From: VRUE01 sp036276735
GTDB taxonomy: Bacteria > Actinomycetota > Thermoleophilia > Solirubrobacterales > 70-9
DNA: 64,000 nt
Direction: 5' to 3'
Assembly: GCA_036276735.1 (NCBI GenBank)
Contig: DASUOH010000027.1
Location: 1 to 64,000 of the forward strand
Under the pieces are notes generated by a model. It did no database searches. It had not been told where the DNA came from and saw only the letters and a program-made list of their open reading frames with translations. The position numbers and the translations under genes are program-made. How positions within the stretch are numbered: position 1 is the first letter of the stretch; each line of letters starts with the position of its first letter. Of the stretch, positions 23,563-31,493 are shown one piece after another.

Positions 23563-24416
23563 TCCGCCCCCTCCGCGGTCAGCGACAGGTAGACGTCTTC
23601 GAGGTCGGGCCGGGTCGCTTCCAGTCCCTCCAGGGACAGGCCCTCGTTCAGCGCCCGCTCGGTGAGCTCGTGCAGCACCTCGACCGGCCGGTCGGTCTCG
23701 ACCGAGACCTGCTCCCCGTTGAGGCGGTAGCTGATCGTGGTCGGCAGGCTCTCCCGATCACCGAGGTCGTCGGGCGTTCCGCGAGCCACCACCCGGCCGG
23801 CGGCGATCACCGCGACCCGGTCGGCGAGCCGCTGCGCCTCGTCCATGTAGTGGGTGGTGAGGAAGACCGTCTTGCCGAGGTCGCGCAGGCCGGCGACGGT
23901 CTCCCAGGTGTGGCGGCGCGCCGAGGGATCGAAGCCGGTCGTCGGCTCGTCGAGGAAGAGCAGCTCGGGATCGCCGATCAAGGCGATGCCGACGTCGAGG
24001 CGGCGCTGCTGCCCACCGGAGAGCGCGCCGCTGCGTGCGTCCGCCTTCTCGCGCAGGCCGACCAGCTCGAGCGTCTCGTCGATCGGCCGCGGGGCCCGGT
24101 AGTAGCCGGCGTAGAGCTCGAGGGACTCGCGCACGGTCAGGTATGGGTCGAGGCGGCAGGTCTGCAGGACGATCCCGATCCGCTCGCGCCACTCGCCGCC
24201 GGCCCGCTGCGGGTCCTCGCCCAGCACGCTTACCTCGCCGCCGTCGCGCTCGCGGTAGCCCTCGAGGATCTCGACCGTGGTCGTCTTGCCCGCCCCGTTC
24301 GGCCCGAGGAAGGCGAACACCTCGCCGCGCCGCACCTCCAGGTCGATGCCCCGCACCGCCTCGAGCTCGCCGTAGCGCTTGCGCAATCCGCGGACTGAAA
24401 TCACTGGTTCGGCCAC
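23559..24416 (-). CDS. ABC transporter ATP-binding protein (DrrA/CcmA-like)
   Basis: Powers the adjacent ABC-2 permease. 285 residues: Walker A GPNGAGKTTTVE, Q-loop VLQTCRLDP, signature LSGGQQRRLDVGI, Walker B LLFLDEPTTG, H-loop TTHYMDEAQR. The C-terminal ~70 residues form the extra DrrA-type domain. Its start lies just downstream of the family C palindrome that follows rapZ, and the exporter sits where yvcK-whiA occur in many actinobacteria. Confidence 0.92.
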   Translation of the reverse strand: MAEPVISVRGLRKRYGELEAVRGIDLEVRRGEVFAFLGPNGAGKTTTVEILEGYRERDGGEVSVLGEDPQRAGGEWRERIGIVLQTCRLDPYLTVRESLELYAGYYRAPRPIDETLELVGLREKADARSGALSGGQQRRLDVGIALIGDPELLFLDEPTTGFDPSARRHTWETVAGLRDLGKTVFLTTHYMDEAQRLADRVAVIAAGRVVARGTPDDLGDRESLPTTISYRLNGEQVSVETDRPVEVLHELTERALNEGLSLEGLEATRPDLEDVYLSLTAEGAE

Positions 24417-24443
24417 GGGCCCGCGGATTCTATGGACGGTCGG

Positions 24444-24564
24444 ATGACGAGGCTCAGGCGTCGCCAGGCAAGGACGCAGGGAGGGTGACGAGGGGAGCGC
24501 ACTTCAGTGCGTGACCCGAGGAGACCGACCGAGGACACCGCATGGCGACTCCTGGGACCGTCAT
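24444..24564 (-). repeat. Family C 3'-end palindrome, copy 1
   Basis: Long imperfect palindrome with ATGACG at one end and CGTCAT at the other, and inner arms GTCGCC and GGCGAC. It shares blocks CAAGGACGCAGGGAG and CGACCGAGGAC with copy 2 at 34583-34684. An internal CGCACTTCAGTGCG hairpin is present. The terminal CGTCAT includes the rapZ stop codon, so on the minus strand it begins at the end of rapZ. Confidence 0.75.
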
Positions 24565-25433
24565 TCCGCGTCGCGGTGCTTGACGCGGACCACGACGTCG
24601 TCGCGCCCCTCGAGGGCTCGCCGGATGCGGTCGGCGACGGTGAGCGAGCGGTGCTTGCCGCCGGTGCAGCCGACGGCGATCGTCAGGTGGCTCTTCCCCT
24701 CGGTGACGTAGGCGGGGACGAGGAACTCCAGCAGGGGCAGGAGGCGCCCGTAGAACTCACCGGCCTGGGTGCCCGACTCGACGTAGGCGCGGACCTCCTC
24801 GTCGAGCCCCGTTTGCGGGCGCAGCTCGTCGACGTAATGGGGATTGGGCAGGAAGCGGACGTCGAGCGTCATGTCGGCGTCGCGCGGCGGCCCGTTCTTG
24901 AAGCCGAAGGTGAGCAGGGTCAGCGCCAGCTTGCCGCCACCGTCGTTGCCGATCAGCTCCTCGGCGATGCGGCGGCGCAGCTGCGCGCCGGTCAGGCCGC
25001 TGGTCTCCATCACCACGTTGGCGCAAGCGCGCAGCTGCGCGAGCAGCTCACGCTCGGCCCTGATCCCCTCGACGATCCGCCCTTCCGGGGCGAGGGGGTG
25101 GCGGCGGCGGGTCTCCTTGTAGCGATCGAGCAGCGTCTCCTCGTCGGCCTCGAGGAAGAGCAGCTTGGGCTGGATGCCCTCCCCCTCCAGCTCGTCGAGC
25201 ACCTGGACGAGATCCTCGAAGTACTCGCCACCGCGCACGTCGGAGACGATCGCGGCGCGCTCGACGCCGCTGCCGTCGAGCCGGAAGAGCTCACCGAGGC
25301 TGCCGATCAGCCGCGGCGGCAGGTTGTCGACGCAGAAGTAGCCGCCGTCCTCGAAGGCGGCAATTGCCTCTGACTTCCCGGCTCCCGAGTGCCCGGTGAT
25401 CACGACCAGCTCAACGTGCTTGGCGGCCGTCAT
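24561..25433 (-). CDS. rapZ: RNase adapter / nucleotide-binding protein RapZ (YvcJ)
   Basis: P-loop GTP/ATP-binding protein. In enterobacteria it delivers GlmZ RNA to RNase E; in actinobacteria the role is less clear. 290 residues with Walker A ITGHSGAGKSEA, the VDNLPPRLI segment, the conserved ETSGLTGAQLRRRI region, NPHYVDELRPQTG and the C-terminal GCTGGKHRSL motif. Directly downstream of uvrC (1-base overlap). The usual following genes yvcK and whiA are absent. Confidence 0.92.
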   Translation of the reverse strand: MTAAKHVELVVITGHSGAGKSEAIAAFEDGGYFCVDNLPPRLIGSLGELFRLDGSGVERAAIVSDVRGGEYFEDLVQVLDELEGEGIQPKLLFLEADEETLLDRYKETRRRHPLAPEGRIVEGIRAERELLAQLRACANVVMETSGLTGAQLRRRIAEELIGNDGGGKLALTLLTFGFKNGPPRDADMTLDVRFLPNPHYVDELRPQTGLDEEVRAYVESGTQAGEFYGRLLPLLEFLVPAYVTEGKSHLTIAVGCTGGKHRSLTVADRIRRALEGRDDVVVRVKHRDAE

Positions 25434-27313
25434 CAGCCAATCCTGTGCAGCTGCTCGTGGATCTCGCGGGCAAGCTTGCCGGGGACGCCGGGCACCGCCT
25501 CCAGCTCCTCGCGGCTCGCCGCCAGGAAGCGCTCGGGCGAGCCGAAGTGGCGCAGCAAGGCGCGCTTACGGACGGGACCAACGCCGCGCAGCCCGTCGAG
25601 CACCGAGCCGGTCATCGCCCGGTCACGGCGGCCACGGTGGTGCTCGATCGCAAAACGGTGCGCCTCGTCGCGGACCCGCTGCAGCAGCTTCGAGGCCTCC
25701 GAGTCGGCGGCAAGGTCGAGTGGGTGCGGCCGACCCGGGACGAAAACCTCCTCCTCGCGCTTGGCCAGCGAGACGACGGTGGTGCCGCGCTCGACCAGCG
25801 GCGCCAGGGCGCGTATCGCCGCACCGAGCTGTCCCTTGCCGCCGTCGATCATCACCAGCGAGGGCAGCGAGGCGAAGCTCGCGTCCCGCTTGCCGTCGTG
25901 GGGCGAGAGGTCGATTTGCTCCAGGAAGCGGTTGACGCGGCGGCCGAGCACCTCTTCCATCGAAGCGAAGTCGTCGGACCCGTTGTCGCGCGGCCCCCGC
26001 ACTTTGAAGCGCCGGTAGTCGGCCTTCTTGGTCGCGCCTCCCTCGAAGACAACCATCGAGGCGACCGTGTGCTCGCCGCCGATGTTGGAGATGTCGAAGC
26101 CCTCGATCCGCACCGGCAGGTCCTCCATCCCCAGCGCCTCGCGCAGGTCGGCGAGGGCGTCGACGCGACGCTGGCGGCGGTGCTCGCGCCGCAGTCGATC
26201 CTGGTCGAGGGCGAGCCGCGCGTTGCGCTCCGCCAGCTCCCGCAGGCGGCGCTTGTCGCCGCGCTCGGCGACCCGCACCTCGACCGGGGCGCCCCGCCGC
26301 TCGCTCAGCGCCGCGGCCAGGATCTCGGCGCGCTCGGCCAGGTAGGGGCCGACGACGATCGTCTTGGGAACCGCGGGCGAGGCGGAGTAGTACTGGCCGA
26401 TGAACTCCTCGGTCACCTCCGCCGGCTCGCGTTCGGCTTGGTTGTCGAGGTAGAAGCTCTGGCGCTCGGCGAGGATCCCGTCGCGCACCTGAAAGACCTG
26501 CGCGTTGGCGTCGGCGCCTTCGACCGCGACGCCGATCATGTCCATCGCCCCAACCGAGCCACCGGCGACCTGCTGGCGCTCGAACAGCGATTCGATCGCC
26601 TTCAAGCGGTCACGGTGCAGGGCGGCGCGCTCGAACTCCTGCCCGGCGGCCGCCTCATCCATCTTCGTCCGCTCGCCCGCCTCGACCTGGCGATAGCGAC
26701 CGGAGAGGAAGTCGACGATCGCGTCGATGTTGCGGCGGTACTCGTCCTTGCTCACGTAGTCGACGCAGGGCGCCCCGCAGCGCTTTATGTAGTAGTCGAG
26801 GCAGGGGCTGCCGGAGCGCCGCCCCGGCTCGCGCCCCTCGCAGGTGCGGAACTGGAAGAGCTTGCCGAGCAGGTCGAGCGTCTCTCGCACCCGCTTGGCG
26901 CTCGAGAAGGGACCGAAGTAGGCGCGACCACTGCGGTGCTTCTCGCGGGTGAAGTAGACGCGCGGGTAGTCCTCGTCGAGGCTGACGCAGACGTACGGGT
27001 ACGACTTGTCGTCGCGCAGGCGGATGTTGAAGCGCGGCCGGTGTCGCTTGATGAAGCTCTGCTCGGCCAGCAGCGCCTCCGCCTCGTTGGCGGTGACCAG
27101 GAAGTCGATGCGGTCGATGCGCGAGGTGAGGCGCGGCTCGCCGCCGGAGAAGTGCGAGGCGACCCGCTTGCGGATCGAGCGCGCCTTGCCGACGTAGAGC
27201 AGGTCGCCGCCGGCGTCGTAGAAGAGGTAAACGCCCGGCGAATCGGGCAGCTTGCGTCGCTGCGCGGCGATGCGATCCTCGCGCGAGGGCTCCTTTTCCC
27301 GCCTACCGGCCAC
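25433..27313 (-). CDS. uvrC: Excinuclease ABC subunit C
   Basis: Nucleotide-excision-repair nuclease that cuts on both sides of lesions with UvrAB. 626 residues: GIY-YIG domain (PGVYLFYDAGGDLLYVGKA, residues ~29-48), a Cys cluster (TCEGREPGRRSGSPCLDYYIK region), the UVR motif (AAAGQEFERAALHRDRLKAI), the RNase H-like domain (IEGFDISNIGGEHTV, MIDGGKGQLGAA) and tandem HhH at the C-terminus (LDGLRGVGPVRKRALLRHFG). Confidence 0.95.
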   Translation of the reverse strand: MAGRREKEPSREDRIAAQRRKLPDSPGVYLFYDAGGDLLYVGKARSIRKRVASHFSGGEPRLTSRIDRIDFLVTANEAEALLAEQSFIKRHRPRFNIRLRDDKSYPYVCVSLDEDYPRVYFTREKHRSGRAYFGPFSSAKRVRETLDLLGKLFQFRTCEGREPGRRSGSPCLDYYIKRCGAPCVDYVSKDEYRRNIDAIVDFLSGRYRQVEAGERTKMDEAAAGQEFERAALHRDRLKAIESLFERQQVAGGSVGAMDMIGVAVEGADANAQVFQVRDGILAERQSFYLDNQAEREPAEVTEEFIGQYYSASPAVPKTIVVGPYLAERAEILAAALSERRGAPVEVRVAERGDKRRLRELAERNARLALDQDRLRREHRRQRRVDALADLREALGMEDLPVRIEGFDISNIGGEHTVASMVVFEGGATKKADYRRFKVRGPRDNGSDDFASMEEVLGRRVNRFLEQIDLSPHDGKRDASFASLPSLVMIDGGKGQLGAAIRALAPLVERGTTVVSLAKREEEVFVPGRPHPLDLAADSEASKLLQRVRDEAHRFAIEHHRGRRDRAMTGSVLDGLRGVGPVRKRALLRHFGSPERFLAASREELEAVPGVPGKLAREIHEQLHRIG

Positions 27314-27377
27314 GAGTTACAAGAGTAGGCTCCTGGCCAGCCGGCCAAGCCAGACGCGCAAGGGAGATGAAGATCGC

Positions 27378-28202
27378 ATGCCCACCGAGACCTTGAACCC
27401 ACCCGAGCTGCAGACGCTGCGAATCGACGTGGACGGTCGGATCGGCACCCTGACCCTGGATCGGCCCGACGCCTTCAACGCGATGAGCCCGGAGATGATC
27501 GGCGAGCTGACCGTCGCCTTTTCCTGGCTCGCCGACCAGGCGCCGCTGCGGGCGCTGATCGTGACCGGCGCCGGCAAAGCGTTCTGCGCGGGCGGCGACG
27601 TCAACTGGTTCAAGGGCGGCGTCGATGAGGAGTCGGTCGACCTGCCATCGGAGGTGCGGCGCGGCGCCGAGGTGCTGCACCAGGCGATCATCGACCTGCG
27701 CCGCATCCCCTACCCGGTGATCGCGGCGGTCAACGGGCCGGCGGCCGGCGCCGGCTTCTCGCTGGCCCTCGCCTGCGACACCCGAATCGCCTCCGAGGCG
27801 GCCTTCTTCGCCTGCGCCTACGGACGGATCGGCGCCTCGCCGGATGGCGGCATGACCTACTTCCTGCCTCGCGTCGTGGGACCGAGCCGAGCGCTGGAGC
27901 TCCTCCTCAATGACCCGAACATGGACGCCGAGAGCGCCTTGGCCGAAAAGATCGTCGCCGAGGTCGTCCCGGCCGACCAGCTGCTGGACCGGGCCCGTGC
28001 CAAGGCGGAGAAGCTGGCGGCGAAGGCGCCCCACTACGTGCGGATGGCGAAGCTGCTGGTCGGACAGAGCATCGAGAACCGTCTCGCCGACCACCTGCAG
28101 CTGGAGCGCCACGGGATCGCCGACAGCATGGCGACCGAGGACCTGCGCAACGGCGTCACCGCCTTCTTCGGTGGCGAGGAGCCCGTCTTCGAGGGCCGCT
28201 GA
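27378..28202 (+). CDS. Enoyl-CoA hydratase/isomerase family protein
   Basis: Crotonase-fold enzyme acting on acyl-CoA thioesters. From ATG 27378 (AGGGAG upstream) it has 274 residues with GTLTLDRPDAFNAMSPEM, the first oxyanion-hole segment GAGKAFCAGGDVNWF and the second AAVNGPAAGAGFSLALACD. Of the usual Glu pair, the second position appears in the GASPDGGMTYFLPR loop as Asp (SPDGG), which is typical of isomerase-like members. Likely role in fatty-acid or alkane-derived acyl-CoA metabolism. Confidence 0.88.
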   Translation: MPTETLNPPELQTLRIDVDGRIGTLTLDRPDAFNAMSPEMIGELTVAFSWLADQAPLRALIVTGAGKAFCAGGDVNWFKGGVDEESVDLPSEVRRGAEVLHQAIIDLRRIPYPVIAAVNGPAAGAGFSLALACDTRIASEAAFFACAYGRIGASPDGGMTYFLPRVVGPSRALELLLNDPNMDAESALAEKIVAEVVPADQLLDRARAKAEKLAAKAPHYVRMAKLLVGQSIENRLADHLQLERHGIADSMATEDLRNGVTAFFGGEEPVFEGR

Positions 28203-28282
28203 GCCGGGCGCTCAGGTTTTCAGCGCGCATTTCCGGCTAGATTCCCCTTGCGAGTCCTGCCTCGACGGAAAGGAACTTTCGG

Positions 28283-28717
28283 ATGAAGAAGCTCACCGCG
28301 CTCCTCGCTCTTGCCCTCGCCTCGCTTGCCCTCGTCGCCTGCGGCGGCGATGACGACGACGATGGCGGGACGACGACCGAGAACGGCAACCAGGCGAGCA
28401 ACGGCGCCGCGACCAACGGCGGTGGTGGCTCCGAAATCCAGATCGAAGCGGCGGAAAGCGGTCTCGCCTTCACCGAAGACGCGATGACCGCCGAAGGCGG
28501 CAAGAACGTCACGCTCCACTTCTCCAACCCACAGCCAATCGGCCATGACGCCGACATCGAAGACTCGGGCGGCAAAGTCATCGCCGACACCGAAGTGCTG
28601 ACCGAAGGGGAAGACACCGCCACGATCAATGACCTCAAACCGGGCAAATACGTCTTCTTCTGCTCCGTGCCCGGCCACCGCGAAGGCGGCATGGAGGGCA
28701 CGTTAACCGTCGAATAG
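28283..28717 (+). CDS. Cupredoxin-like (plastocyanin/azurin) lipoprotein
   Basis: Surface lipoprotein carrying a predicted type 1 copper site. Signal peptide LTALLALALASLALVAC with lipobox LVAC, then an acidic, low-complexity Gly/Asn linker (GGDDDDDGGTTTENGN), then a ~90-residue cupredoxin domain. Ligand candidates are the His in NPQPIGHDADIE and the Cys, His and Met in FFCSVPGHREGGMEG. AAAGGAAC precedes the ATG. Possible electron carrier for respiratory enzymes; partner unknown. Confidence 0.88.
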   Translation: MKKLTALLALALASLALVACGGDDDDDGGTTTENGNQASNGAATNGGGGSEIQIEAAESGLAFTEDAMTAEGGKNVTLHFSNPQPIGHDADIEDSGGKVIADTEVLTEGEDTATINDLKPGKYVFFCSVPGHREGGMEGTLTVE

Positions 28718-28727
28718 CCGCGCTGCC

Positions 28728-28757
28728 GATGGCGCCCGCTACTCGGCGGGCGCCATC
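28728..28757. terminator. Convergent-gene hairpin after the cupredoxin gene
   Basis: GATGGCGCCCGC and GCGGGCGCCATC form a perfect 12-bp stem with a 6-base loop between the two convergent genes. The right arm is also the C-terminal coding sequence of the MaoC gene (MAPAE then stop). Confidence 0.6.
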
Positions 28758-29212
28758 ACCCGGGTCACCGAGTCGCCCACGAAACAGGGCTTCTCGTTTC
28801 CTTCGACCTCGAGGGTGAAGCGGGTGACGACCTGCCACCAGCCGCCGCCGACCTCCTCGACTGAGACGACCTCGGCACGACCGCGGACCCGTGAGTCGAC
28901 TGGGACCGGCGCGGGGAAGCGGATCTTGTTCCAGCCGTAGTTGACGCCGAGCGCGAAGCCACTGGAGGAGATCAGTTCCTTGCGGAAGCCGTCGACCAGC
29001 GAGAGCGTCAGGTTGCCGTGGGCGATCGTCGTGCCGAAGGGGCTCTCCCTCTTCGCGCGCTCGACGTCGATGTGAATCCACTGGTCGTCGCCGGAGACGC
29101 GGGCGAAGGTGTCGATGTCGTCCTGCGTCACCGTGCGCCACTCGCTCGGCCCGATCTCCTGGCCGACCAGTGCCTGCATCCCCTCGACGCCATGTGCTTC
29201 GGCGGTTGCCAT
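28739..29212 (-). CDS. MaoC-like (R)-specific enoyl-CoA hydratase
   Basis: Hot-dog-fold hydratase. 157 residues containing the hydratase-2 motif region DDIDTFARVSGDDQWIHIDV with catalytic Asp and His, SPFGTTIAHGNLTLSL, and the GVNYGWNKIRFPAPVPV segment typical of the Rv0130/HtdZ-like group. Probably acts in fatty-acid metabolism, as does the crotonase nearby. Its start abuts a truncated vapC remnant. Confidence 0.88.
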   Translation of the reverse strand: MATAEAHGVEGMQALVGQEIGPSEWRTVTQDDIDTFARVSGDDQWIHIDVERAKRESPFGTTIAHGNLTLSLVDGFRKELISSSGFALGVNYGWNKIRFPAPVPVDSRVRGRAEVVSVEEVGGGWWQVVTRFTLEVEGNEKPCFVGDSVTRVMAPAE

Positions 29213-29222
29213 CAGGCCAGTC

Positions 29223-29291
29223 TATTTTGCCGCGCAGATAGTCGGTCAGGACGTCGGAGTCGAGGACCGGCTTGAGCGCCAGGTCGCCCAC
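29223..29291 (-). pseudogene. VapC toxin remnant (N-terminal PIN fragment)
   Basis: Frame from GTG 29291 reads MGDLALKPVLDSDVLTDYLR then GKI. This matches the start of PIN-domain toxins (first catalytic Asp in LDSDVL), but homology ends within ~23 codons, and the frame then becomes maoC antisense. The rest of the PIN domain is missing. It overlaps the 3' end of the small upstream ORF as toxins overlap antitoxins. Confidence 0.5.
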
Positions 29292-29428
29292 GCTTCCTCT
29301 CGCGCCCTGTCCCAGTCGGCAGAGTCGGACTCGCTCCACGCGCCCTCTGCCTCGACCAGATCGATGGCCAGATCGTCGCCTTGGCAATGTTTGAAGAGCC
29401 GCTCCACCATGGTGCGCATGAACTGCAT
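29246..29428 (-). CDS. Small protein, possible orphan antitoxin of the decayed vapC
   Basis: 60 residues, acidic C-terminal half (LVEAEGAWSESDSADWDRA) and a basic N-terminus (MRTMVERLFKH). No DNA-binding domain can be assigned with confidence. The stop lies inside the vapC remnant, the arrangement of an antitoxin-toxin pair. The start may be the second Met (MRTMVERL). Could be a decayed reading frame. Confidence 0.4.
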   Translation of the reverse strand: MQFMRTMVERLFKHCQGDDLAIDLVEAEGAWSESDSADWDRAREEAWATWRSSRSSTPTS

Positions 29429-29452
29429 CCTTGCATTTGAATGCGTCGCCTT

Positions 29453-29878
29453 TTACTCCGGCACCTGCACGGCGATCACCTCGAGCCCATCGATTCCGTT
29501 GAAGTCGCTCGGGTTGCAGGTATAGACAGGGAGATCGTTGGCAAGGGCGATCGACGCGATCATCGCGTCGTAGGCACGGGCCGCTACCTTGCGGCCTGCC
29601 CGGCGGAGCGAGGCAGCAACCCCTCCAAACGCACGGGCGGCGGCGGCGTCGAAGGGAAGGGGGACGAAGTCGGCCTCGGCTTGCTGCAGATGAGCCTGAC
29701 GGCGAGCGCGCTCATCCTCCGCCGCGGCCACCAGTGGGCCGACCGAAAGCTCGGCGAGCGTGACAGCCGTGATCAGCGGCTCGGCGGGCAGGGCCTCAGC
29801 GTCGGCGATGCGGGGCAGAAGGAGGACCGTCGAGGTGTCGAGGACTCCCCGGCCGGCTCCGACGGCGTCCTCGTTCAC
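29453..29878 (-). CDS. vapC: VapC-type PIN-domain toxin ribonuclease
   Basis: Mg-dependent RNase of a type II toxin-antitoxin system. 141 residues: first Asp in GVLDTSTVLLL, Glu in LITAVTLAELSVGP, later acidic pair in ARAYDAMIASIALANDLPVYT with the terminal NPSDFNGI. All catalytic positions of the PIN fold appear present. GTG 29878 overlaps the antitoxin stop (GTGA), so translation is coupled. Confidence 0.85.
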   Translation of the reverse strand: MNEDAVGAGRGVLDTSTVLLLPRIADAEALPAEPLITAVTLAELSVGPLVAAAEDERARRQAHLQQAEADFVPLPFDAAAARAFGGVAASLRRAGRKVAARAYDAMIASIALANDLPVYTCNPSDFNGIDGLEVIAVQVPE

Positions 29879-30108
29879 AGCCCCGGGTCCAGCAGCCGGT
29901 CGACGTCCGCGCGCAGGACGACCGGGTCCACCCCGGGCAGGCGACTCCAGCGGCTCAGCAAAGCCTCCGCCGAAAGCGGCGGACGCAGCGGCAGCAACTC
30001 TGCGACCGGCGTGCCAGAACGCGTGATCGTGATCTGCTCGCCGCGGAGGGCGCGGTCGACCACGTCGCCGCCCTGGTTGCGTAGTTCGCGGATAGTGACT
30101 CTCGGCAT
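29875..30108 (-). CDS. vapB: VapB/Phd-type antitoxin
   Basis: 77-residue antitoxin with an N-terminal Phd/YefM fold (MPRVTIRELRNQGGDVVDRA, GEQITITRSGTPVAELLPL) and a C-terminal toxin-binding tail (LLSRWSRLPGVDPVV). I choose ATG 30108 rather than 30153 because the upstream residues are coded by the operator palindrome at 30118-30135. Confidence 0.85.
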   Translation of the reverse strand: MPRVTIRELRNQGGDVVDRALRGEQITITRSGTPVAELLPLRPPLSAEALLSRWSRLPGVDPVVLRADVDRLLDPGL

Positions 30109-30117
30109 GTCGATTAC

Positions 30118-30135
30118 TGTATCACCGGTGATACA
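30118..30135. promoter_or_regulatory. Perfect 18-bp palindrome, TA autoregulatory operator
   Basis: TGTATCACCGGTGATACA is fully self-complementary and lies 10 bases upstream of the vapB start. Phd/YefM-family antitoxins bind such palindromes to repress their own operon. Confidence 0.75.
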
Positions 30136-30149
30136 CGGCAAGTTGCAGT

Positions 30150-31493
30150 TCATCTCACCAACCTCACTTCGAATCGCGGCGGCGCCATCGCCCCTGCTCC
30201 GCCCAGTAGAGCGAGGATGCGGGTGACGTAGGCCTGGGTCTCGGGATAGGGCGGAATGCAGTTGCAGTCTTCGACCGCGCCGGGGCCGGCGTTGTACGCG
30301 GCGAGGGCGAGCTGGGGGGAGCCGTCGAACTGGCGCAGCAAATCGGACATCAGGTGCGCTTGGGCGTTAATCGCTGCCTTGGGATCGAATGGGTCGTCGA
30401 GCCCGTACGCCGCTGCAGTGCCCGGCATGAATTGCGCTATCCCCTGCGCGCCGGCCGGAGAGACGGCGTAGGGATCGAAGTTGGACTCGGCCTTCAGCTG
30501 CGCCGCGAGCAGGGCCGCCGAGACGTTCCAGCGGGCGGCGGCGCGCAGCAGCGGCGCCCGGAAGCGTGGCGGGACGAACGACGGCAAACTGCCGCCGGCC
30601 AGTGCGCCGTCTCCCCCATCGCCGCCCACGAATCCGCCAGCGCCCGCCGCTTCGCCCGCCGGCGAACAGGGCGGCGGACCAGCTGTGAAGCCGTAGTGCC
30701 ACGCCTCCCAGCTGTAGCGCTGGACGAAACCGAAGCGCTCCGCGTTTTCGGCGAGCCAGCCGTAGGCGGATTCCGGACCGAGGTCGAGCTCGGTGGCGCA
30801 GCGGTGCAGCGACTGGCCGGGCGGCGCAACCCAGCGCGGATCGGGGTTGGCGGCGAAGAGCGCCGCCTGCTCTGCGTCGGAGCGGAAGCCGGAGCTGACG
30901 ACGAGCGCAACACCATTCTGAGCAGCGGCGGCGGCCATCCGGTCGAACGCCGCCGCGACGTCAGGCCTCATCCCCTCCCCCTGCCGCACGACAAGCGGGC
31001 CACCGTAGCCACCGCCGCTCGCCGTCGTGGTCGCCGATTCGACGCCGGCGGAAGCAGCGGCTTCCGCCACCGCAGACGCCTGTACTTGGACTCGATCACC
31101 GCCGGCTGCCAGCTCTCCCGTCACGAGCGCCGCGACCCGCACCGGCGCGAACGATCCGCGGTCGGGGAACTCGACTCGCAGCCGCTCGCGCGCCACCCCG
31201 TTCGCTGCGGCGATCTCCCGTGCCGTCGTCCGCGCCCGCGCCAGGTAGGCGTGCTTCGTCAGATACCGGGGATTCGACCCCCCGTTCGGCAAGCGAGGCG
31301 GGGCGAGGAGCCGATCAAGGTCGTCTCGCATCGAGCGGGCCGCGGAGATCGCGGCCAGGTCGGCGGCGCGCTGGGCGCGCCCCTTGCCGGTGACGGCGCC
31401 CGCGATCGCGACCAACGCCAGAGCCGCCGCGATCAGCGCAAAGGAAGCGACGATGGCGAGGATCAGCGCCTGTCCCTCCTGCCGCCGCCTCAT
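30150..31493 (-). CDS. Pseudopilin-like (TadG-type) N-terminus fused to VanY carboxypeptidase and SLT lytic transglycosylase
   Basis: 447 residues from ATG 31493 (ATGA overlap with the upstream gene). Segment 1 (1-~145): MRRRQEGQALILAIVASFAL, a TadE/TadG-like start with one TM and a helical stalk (ADLAAISAARSM). Segment 2 (~165-270): M15 peptidase with Zn ligands in SLHRCATELDLG (His, Asp) and WEAWHYGF (His), and SSGFRSDAEQ. Segment 3 (~320-430): SLT domain with catalytic Glu in KAESNFDPYAVSPAGAQGIA and AYNAGPGAVE. It would cut peptide cross-link stems and glycan strands from one membrane-anchored molecule. Fourth gene of an overlapping operon with two TadE-like proteins. Confidence 0.88.
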   Translation of the reverse strand: MRRRQEGQALILAIVASFALIAAALALVAIAGAVTGKGRAQRAADLAAISAARSMRDDLDRLLAPPRLPNGGSNPRYLTKHAYLARARTTAREIAAANGVARERLRVEFPDRGSFAPVRVAALVTGELAAGGDRVQVQASAVAEAAASAGVESATTTASGGGYGGPLVVRQGEGMRPDVAAAFDRMAAAAAQNGVALVVSSGFRSDAEQAALFAANPDPRWVAPPGQSLHRCATELDLGPESAYGWLAENAERFGFVQRYSWEAWHYGFTAGPPPCSPAGEAAGAGGFVGGDGGDGALAGGSLPSFVPPRFRAPLLRAAARWNVSAALLAAQLKAESNFDPYAVSPAGAQGIAQFMPGTAAAYGLDDPFDPKAAINAQAHLMSDLLRQFDGSPQLALAAYNAGPGAVEDCNCIPPYPETQAYVTRILALLGGAGAMAPPRFEVRLVR

